From contig JAEILZ010000003.1 in assembly GCA_018873225.1 (NCBI GenBank), forward strand, positions 744,001-808,000: a stretch of 64,000 nt of DNA, read 5' to 3'. Origin of the DNA: [Phialemoniopsis] sp. UDSM-2020 (lineage: Eukaryota; Ascomycota; Sordariomycetes; Thyridiales; Thyridiaceae). Made by a program: the position numbers and the translations under genes. Positions 57,584-64,000 of this stretch are shown here, in pieces (positions within the stretch are counted from its first letter, which is position 1; every line of letters begins with the position of its first letter). The notes beneath the pieces were generated by a model. It saw only the letters and a program-made list of their open reading frames with translations, did no database searches and was not told the DNA's origin.

Positions 57584-58429
57584 ATGGCCACAGTCTTCCA
57601 GCCAGGCAACACGGCCGTCATCACCGGCGGCGCCTCGGGCATCGGCCTCGCCCTCGCCAAGCGCTGCGCCGCCGCGGGCATGCGCATCGTCGTCGCCGAC
57701 CGCGACGCCGCCGCCCTGACCGCCGTGCCCGCCGCCCTCGCCGCCGACGCCAGCGTCGTCACCGTCGAGATGGACGTCTCGTCGCCCGAAGGGTGGGCCG
57801 TCCTGCGCAAGCGCGTCGATGACGAGCTCGGCGGTAAGGTGTCGCTGCTCGCGCTCAACGCCGGCGTCGGCGCAAAGTCGCGTTGGGACAGCGCCGAGAG
57901 CTTCCGTGCCGTGCTCGATGTGAACCTGCTGGGTGTTGTCAACGGCGTGACGAGCTGTCTGGACGCGGTGCGTGCGGCTGCGGCAGATGGAAAGAAGGCG
58001 GCGGTTGTGATCACGGGGTCCAAGCAGGGGATTACTTGTCCGCCGGGGAACCCTGCGTACAACGCCTCCAAGGCGGCGGCCAAGGCGTTGGCGGAGCATC
58101 TCGACTACGACCTGCGTGGTGAAGATGGTATCAGCGTGCACCTGCTCGTGCCCGGCTGGACGTTCACGGGGATGACGGGCGGTGGGGGCGTCAAGGAGAA
58201 GCCGGCGGGTGCGTGGTGGCCGGAGCAGGTGGTCGAGTACCTCGAGGGCAAGATGGCCGAGGGCAAGTTCTACGTGGTGTGCCCGGACGGGGACGTAAGC
58301 GAGTCGACGGATCGGAAACGGATGCTGTGGAGCGTCGGGGACATTGTCGAGGGGCGGCCGCCCATGTCGCGGTGGAGGGAGGAGTGGAAGGGTCCTGCGC
58401 AGGAGTGGATGGACAAGCAGAATCTGTGA
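57584..58429 (+). CDS. classical short-chain dehydrogenase/reductase (SDR)
   Basis: Single exon, 281 aa. The Rossmann start TGGASGIG lies at residues 14-21, with the acidic D39 after the second strand (VVADRD), which usually favours NAD over NADP. NAG is at 92-94, the catalytic Ser at S146 (VVITGSKQG) and YxxxK at Y159/K163 (YNASKAAAKAL). The proline-glycine segment LVPGWTFTGMT after strand six is typical. Substrate cannot be predicted; the family covers alcohols, sugars, polyols, quinones and secondary-metabolite intermediates. No biosynthetic partner genes flank it, so a free-standing oxidoreductase is likely. Coding sequence is strongly GC-ending. The ATG at 57584 follows an ATC-rich leader and lies just before the first beta strand. 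Confidence 0.9.
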   Translation: MATVFQPGNTAVITGGASGIGLALAKRCAAAGMRIVVADRDAAALTAVPAALAADASVVTVEMDVSSPEGWAVLRKRVDDELGGKVSLLALNAGVGAKSRWDSAESFRAVLDVNLLGVVNGVTSCLDAVRAAAADGKKAAVVITGSKQGITCPPGNPAYNASKAAAKALAEHLDYDLRGEDGISVHLLVPGWTFTGMTGGGGVKEKPAGAWWPEQVVEYLEGKMAEGKFYVVCPDGDVSESTDRKRMLWSVGDIVEGRPPMSRWREEWKGPAQEWMDKQNL

Positions 58430-58718
58430 TCCATCGACATTGTCGGCTCACTCATGAAAAGAAAAGGTCGGTAGCGGCCGGTTGTGTTCCGATAATGTGA
58501 AACAGCCAAAAAGTCATCAAACCTATTCTGTACGGTTGCTCCATGTTTGAATGTCTGTCTCTTCCCGTTTCGCTATATCCCATGTCAAACGCCTAGCCGA
58601 ATGCACTTTCATACATACATGTAAACACCGAGCCATCGTTGGCTATGTATCTGATGACCTCCGTAGCTCATTGCTCATCTTATCTTATTTCATCGCATGT
58701 TCACTCCTTCCCCATCCC

Positions 58719-60006
58719 TCAGCGCTGGGGTGGCACCGGGGTGGAAGGCATGTTTCGGATCTGCTTGATCAGAAACTCTCTCTCGTCAATGAACTGCTCA
58801 TCGTCTGTCCGGTCCTCAAGAAAGTGAGACAGGAAAGTAAGGAGTTTGTCCCGATTCATGAGCAGGATCTTTTGCACGGCCACCGACTTGTGCGGGTTCG
58901 CGACAAACACCTTGAACACGTGAAAGCCCTCGTACTGCACCATCTTGCGGTCGTCGCGGAGAAGGTTCATGCAAATCTTGAGATGCTCGCCCCGGTCAAC
59001 GTATGCCGTCATCACGTTGTAGTTGGAACGGTCCAACAGAATTTCGCCGAGCAGTTTAATAGACTGCCTCTTGGTTACGTAGCTGTTAGACTGAACGAGG
59101 GTAGTGTTGTATCTGTCAAAGAAGGAATCAAAGTTGGTAGACAGGTACTTTGGCACAATATCCTTGTGTTTGGTCAACAATTCCTGTGACGCCAAATGTT
59201 AGCTCAAGCTCGCCGACCACAATTCTATAGACCTTACCCTGAAAGTTGTGAAGGCATCGGCCGCCACCTCGAACGAGCTCTTGTCGATCCAGTCAAAGAA
59301 ACGCCAGAGAATACCGTTACCCGTCTGTTGTCGATTCACGTTGATATAGTCGATACCCTGCGCGCTCGAACCCGGCTCTTCCCCGTCATCGTAGAGTAAG
59401 ATCGCTGCTGCGGACTGGTTCTTGAGGACTTCGCGAAGCACCGACCCGGCCGGCGTTGCGCTCTCCTTGTGATCGTAGCCTCGGCACAGTTCCACTAGCA
59501 CTTGCGGCCTCCTGGTAACCACATACTCCAGCGCCATGGGCTCGCTGTTAGGGGGCGCCGTTGCTGGCCGGAAGCGAAAGATGTAAGAAAAGATGACTTG
59601 CGCATCTTTGCGGGACTCGAAAGGTAGCTTATGGAGGCTGATGGCCAGGAGATACAAGAGGTCCTCCTCCAGTACACCATTGACCAGCTGGAAGATCTGT
59701 TCGGGGCTGCTTTCCGTTTCTGGCAACCAAGAGGAGTGTTAGTCAAATGGTACCCAACGGGCAAGAGAAACGGGCAGCCGTACCATGCGTTCCCTGCAGT
59801 ATCAGCTTCATTTGGCTGAGAATCTTGGCTAGGTCATCGATCTGTGTACAAGTCAGCATATGATTGACTGTATTCGGTAGCTGGCGGGGCTGAACCTTTG
59901 CATTCACGGCGGGAGGCGCCTCGAGTTTCTGAAGAAGTTCGCTGGTTTGTTTGGGTAATTCGGTCGTGTTTGGCCGACTACGACCTCGGCCGAAGAGAAA
60001 GGCCAT
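58719..60006 (-). CDS. hymA: Mo25-family protein HymA/Hym1 (conidiophore development, RAM/MOR pathway)
   Basis: Exons (minus order) 60006-59896, 59841-59784, 59719-59238 and 59183-58719 encode about 371 aa, as expected for Mo25/Hym1. Landmarks: MAFLFGRGRSRP, the helix LAKILSQMKLILQGT, SSPEQIFQLVNGVLEEDLLYLLA, FRFRPAT, VLVELCRGYDHKESA, AFTTFRELLTKHKDIVPKYL across intron 3, FFDRYNTTLVQSNSYVTKRQSIKLLGE and the end IRNMPSTPVPPQR. Mo25 proteins are scaffolds that bind and activate GCK-type kinases; in fungi Hym1/HymA acts with the NDR kinase Cbk1/Cot-1 to control polarity, septation and conidiation. Intron 1 (59842-59895, 54 nt) has an unusual GTTCAG donor, is stop-free and in frame. It is removed here because the resulting junction fits the family. 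Confidence 0.92.
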
Positions 60007-60797
60007 CCTGTCTGGTTCGCCTCTGGTATCACTGAAGACCCGTTATGGTTGACAATGCGACCAATATTGTGGTTCGGATCGAGAGCGGCCAGGCGAGAAA
60101 CGGACTTGGTGAAATGACGAATGTTTATACGTAGACACCGCAGGGCGGGAGAAGGGTTACGATGTACGACAACGGGGGTTATTCGACTGTGAATGCAACT
60201 CTACAAGAAAAAAAGGTCAATTTCAAGAAGGGGGCCTTGTGTTGACGGAATATGCTCACAAATACAACCTGCTAATATCTGATATTCACCACTCGACTCC
60301 CGACTTATTTACTTGATCTGGATGTTTTGATCACCGTTGCTGGCGCCAGGGCGACCTCCCTAAATTGGGGGGTGAGGACGGGGTACTCTGCGTGTCAAAG
60401 CTGCGCTAAGCGGCTGCGGCGAATTACATCACGCTACATGCCACCCAAGAAAGACCCCTGCGCCTCGAGCAACCACACTGGCCAGGGGTCTGGTTTTGGG
60501 TGTCCCACTAGTGAGGCTGGCCTGTAACCACGCCCGCAAACCCCTCCTTCCGTGTACCCCGCTACACCCAAAATCATTGGCGGCCTTGCGGTCGAGTCAC
60601 CACCACCACTACCATAATAATTGACCTGCTCGAAATTTTGCCAAATCTCTTGAGGCACGAAACGTTGACTCAGAGCGGCAGAGGGCAAGATAAACCCGCC
60701 ATTTCTTCGCCCCGACCTCGTCAGACCTCGACTTCTTGCAAGCACAACCACGACCCGTGTATTTGCGTCCTGATTGACAGGACTTTTGTGCGCCAAG
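60007..60797. promoter_or_regulatory. divergent promoter region hymA/ILS1
   Basis: 791 bp between divergent start codons. No specific element recognised. The frame at 60434-60955 (minus) overlaps the ILS1 start and has no support. Confidence 0.4.
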
Positions 60798-63700
60798 ATG
60801 TCTATCGACTTCCCCAAGACCGAAGTCGAGACCATCGAGAGATGGAGAGAGCTCAAGGCGTTCGAGAGACAAGTATGCCTTATACTCACAATTGCACAGT
60901 AGTCGCATTGCTCACACCATTCTCCCATAGGTTGAACTCTCCGAAGGCCGACCACTATACACTTTCTACGATGGACCGCCGTTCGCGACAGGTCTTCCCC
61001 ATTACGGGCATTTGCTCGCTTCGACCATCAAAGACATTATCCCGCGGTACTGGTCAATGAAGGGTTTCCATGTTGAGCGGCGCTTTGGCTGGGATACGCA
61101 CGGCCTCCCCATCGAGCATGAGATTGACAAAAAGTTTGGTATCACTGGCAAGGCTGCCGTCATGGAGATGGGCCTGGACAAGTACAACGAGGAGTGCCGG
61201 TCTATTGTCATGCGATTCCGAGAGGAATGGAGGCACACCATTGAGCGTCTGGGCCGGTGGATTGACTTCGACAACGATTACAAGACCATGGACCCTACCT
61301 TTATGGAGTCCGAGTGGTGGGTGTTCAAGCAGCTCTTCGACAAGGGACAGGTTTACAAGGGCTTCCGCGTGATGCCCTACTCTACTGCCCTCACGACTGC
61401 CCTGAGTAACTTTGAGGCCAACCAAAACTACCAAGATGTCAATGACCCGGCTGTCGTCGTTTCATTCCCACTCAAGAGCGATCCTGAGACGCATCTGCTG
61501 GCCTGGACAACCACTCCCTGGACTCTGCCATCCAACCTCGCCCTCGCTGCGCATCCCGACTTCGAGTACATCAAGATCCACGATGAGAAGTCAGGGAAGA
61601 ACTATATCTTGTTGGAGAAGCTCTTGACGACACTCTACAAGGACCCCAAGAAGGCCAAGTTCAAGGTTGTCGAGAAGATCAAGGGTTCCGCCATGGCAGG
61701 CTGGGAGTACGAGCCTCTCTTCAATTACTTCTATGAAGAGTTCAAAGACAGCGCATTCCGTGTTGTCAACGCGGAGTATGTTACGGCCGACAGCGGTGTG
61801 GGTATCGTTCACCAAGCCCCTGCCTTTGGTGAAGACGATTACAACGTTGCGCTAAAGGCGGGTTACGTCAACGAGGACCACCCGCCCCCGGACCCGGTTG
61901 ATGATGCCGGCAAGTTCACCGACAAGGTATCCGACTTTGCTGGCATGCATGTCAAGGAGGCAGACAAGCACATCATCAAGTACCTGAAGAACACCGGAAG
62001 GCTAGTGGTGGATTCGCAGTTGAAGCATTCTTACCCCATGTGCTACCGTTCCGATACCCCCTTGATCTACCGCGCCGTACCTTCATGGTTCGTTCGCATC
62101 ACGAACATTGTCCCCAAGATGCTGGAGAACATCGAGAAGCAGCACTGGGTGCCTAGCTTTGTCAAGGAGAAGCGTTTCGCCGCCTGGATTGCCAATGCTC
62201 ACGACTGGAACGTCAGCCGCAACAGGTATTGGGGTACTCCTATCCCGCTGTGGATCAGCGATGACGGAGAGGAGCGTGTCTGTGTTGGCAGCATCGAGGA
62301 GCTCCGTGAGCTGAGTGGTTTCAAGGGCGATCTCACCGACATCCACCGTGACAAGATCGACCACATCACTATTCCCAGCAAGCAGGGCAAGGGTCAACTG
62401 AAGCGAGTCGAGGACGTCTTCGACTGCTGGTTCGAATCTGGAAGTATGCCTTACGGTAGCCAGCACTACCCCTTTGAGAACGTGGAGAAGTTTGAGAAGG
62501 CCTTCCCCGGCGACTTCATTGCCGAGGGTCTGGACCAGACCAGAGGTTGGTTCTACACCCTGCTGGTGCTGGGTACCCACCTGTTTGGCGTCCCCTCCTT
62601 CAAGAACTGCGTTGTCAACGGCATTGTCCTGGCCGAGGACGGCAAGAAGATGTCGAAGCGTCTCAAGAACTACCCGCCCCCTGACTTGGTCATGGACAAG
62701 TACGGGTCCGACGCTCTTCGACTGTATCTCATTAACTCGCCTGTCGTCCGCGCCGAGCCTCTGCGCTTCAAGGAGATTGGAGTGAAGGAGGTCATCCAGA
62801 AGGTCCTCCTGCCCCTGTGGAACAGCTACAAGTTCTTCGAGGGCCAGGTCGCCCTCATCAAGAAGGTGGAGAATGTCGATTACATGTGGGACCCCAAGGA
62901 GGAGGCCAATAACACCAATGTCATGGACAAGTGGATTCTTGCGAGCTGTCAAAGTCTGCTGCAGTTTGTAAACCAGGAGATGGAGGGTAAGTGTGCTCGA
63001 TACCATTGCATATGGGGCTCATTCTAACACACTGTAGGTTACCGGCTTTACACCGTCGTGCCGCGACTTCTCGGACTTCTGGACAACACCACCAACTGGT
63101 ACATTCGCTTCAACAGGAAACGCCTCAAGGGTGAGAACGGTGTTGACGATACTCTACATGCCCTGAACACCCTTTTCGAAGTCCTCTATACTCTCTGCAG
63201 AGGACTTGCTCCCTTCACTCCCTTCCTCACGGACCACATCTACCTGAAGCTGCTCCCTTTCATTCCCAAGGACCAGCAAGCCGAGGACCCGCGCAGTGTC
63301 CATTTCCTGCCCTTCCCAACTGTTCGCCAGGAGCTCTTCAACCCCGATGTTGAGCGCCGAGTCGGACGCATGCAGACCGTCATTGAGTTGGGCCGCCTGT
63401 CACGCGAGCGGAGGACCATCGGTCTGAAGACGCCCCTGAAGACTCTGGTTGTCATTCACCGCGAACAGCAGTACTTGGACGACATCAAGTCATTGGAGTC
63501 ATATATTTGCGAGGAGCTCAACGTTCGTGACCTGGTTCTGACCTCGGATGAGGCCAAATACAACGTCCAGTACACTGCCAATGCCGACTGGCCCGTGCTG
63601 GGTAAGAAGCTGAAGAAGGATATGGCCAAGGTAAAGAAGGGCTTGCCCTTGTTGACCAGTGATGAAGTCCGGGGCTACTTGCTTAACAAGAAGATTGAGG

Positions 63701-64000
63701 TCGACGGCATCCACCTAGGGGAAGGTGACCTAGTTGTCAAGCGCGTCATCAAGGAGGACGAATCGTCCAGGAACCTTGAGACCAACACTGACAGCGATGT
63801 GCTGACCATCCTGGATGCCGAGATCTATCCTGAGCTCGCCCACGAGGGCGTGGCCAGAGAGATCATCAACCGCGTCCAGCGTCTGCGTAAGAAGGCCAAC
63901 CTCCAGCCGACAGACGACATCATCATGGAGTACAAGGTGCTCGCAGACCCGGAGAACATTGGCCTATCCGAGGTATTCGAGACGCAGACCAAGATGCTGG
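60798..64000 (+). CDS. ILS1: cytoplasmic isoleucyl-tRNA synthetase, incomplete at the right edge
   Basis: Exons 60798-60872, 60931-62986 and 63038 to beyond 64000; about 1030 of the expected ~1070 residues are present. Class I signatures are PHYGH (H49-H52, the HIGH motif, next to DGPPFATG) and KMSKR at residues 598-602. The editing domain (LLAWTTTPWTLPSNLALA, GVGIVHQAPAFGEDDYNVAL) lies between them. The Cys/Trp/Arg pattern FDCWFESGSMPYGSQHYPFE, followed by GDFIAEGLDQTRGWFYTLLVLG, is strongly conserved in IleRS. The eukaryotic cytosolic form is indicated by MSIDFPKTEVETIERWRELKAF and the lack of a presequence. It charges tRNA-Ile and clears Val-tRNA-Ile. The anticodon-binding domain starts in exon 3 (YRLYTVVPRLL). 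No stop is reached at base 64000. Confidence 0.96.

Noticed and set aside
1..64000. CRISPR arrays, bacterial operons or riboswitches
   Set aside because: No direct-repeat arrays; all genes have fungal introns and eukaryotic families.

Overview
The window comes from the nuclear genome of a filamentous ascomycete, most likely a Sordariomycete. The evidence is short (50-240 nt) GT-AG introns with fungal CTAAC/CTGAC branch sites, third-position-GC-rich codons, and a filamentous-fungus gene set (hymA, dynactin ARP10, an AP-2 alpha adaptin, a GEN1/Yen1 nuclease). Exon structures below were assembled by hand from reading frame, splice-site consensus and protein-family continuity.

Left block (1-12.2 kb), compact housekeeping genes: a small SET-domain protein (+), a type II membrane protein (-), a YggS/PLPBP-type PLP protein (+), AP-2 alpha adaptin (-), an NDUFAF5-type mitochondrial methyltransferase (+) and Arp2/3 subunit ARPC5 (-). 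Then about 16 kb (12.2-28.3 kb) holds no protein gene that I can support. It carries repeated TACTCCGTA nonamers, long pyrimidine-rich stretches, and one possible transcription unit with a 31-codon frame near 22.6 kb.

Middle block (28.3-43.5 kb): a nitrilase-family amidase (-), TAF4 (-), the mRNA 3'-end endonuclease YSH1/CPSF73 (+), dynactin ARP10 (-), a GEN1/Yen1-type Holliday-junction nuclease (+) and a very GC-rich BTB-domain protein (-). From 43.5 to 51.4 kb lie a tRNA-Trp gene whose D-arm is split by a 54-nt spliceosomal-looking intron, two conserved-looking genes of unknown function (-), and a 273-bp MITE-like element with 23-bp terminal inverted repeats and a 7-bp target duplication.

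Right block (51.4-64 kb): a PDK1-type kinase (PKH1, +), a SWI/SNF SMARCD/Swp73-family subunit (+), a short-chain dehydrogenase (+), hymA/Mo25 (-) and cytoplasmic isoleucyl-tRNA synthetase (+, running off the right edge). The genes form no pathway cluster; they are mostly core genes in divergent and convergent pairs. The most unusual observation is the tRNA-Trp with an mRNA-type intron at a non-canonical position.
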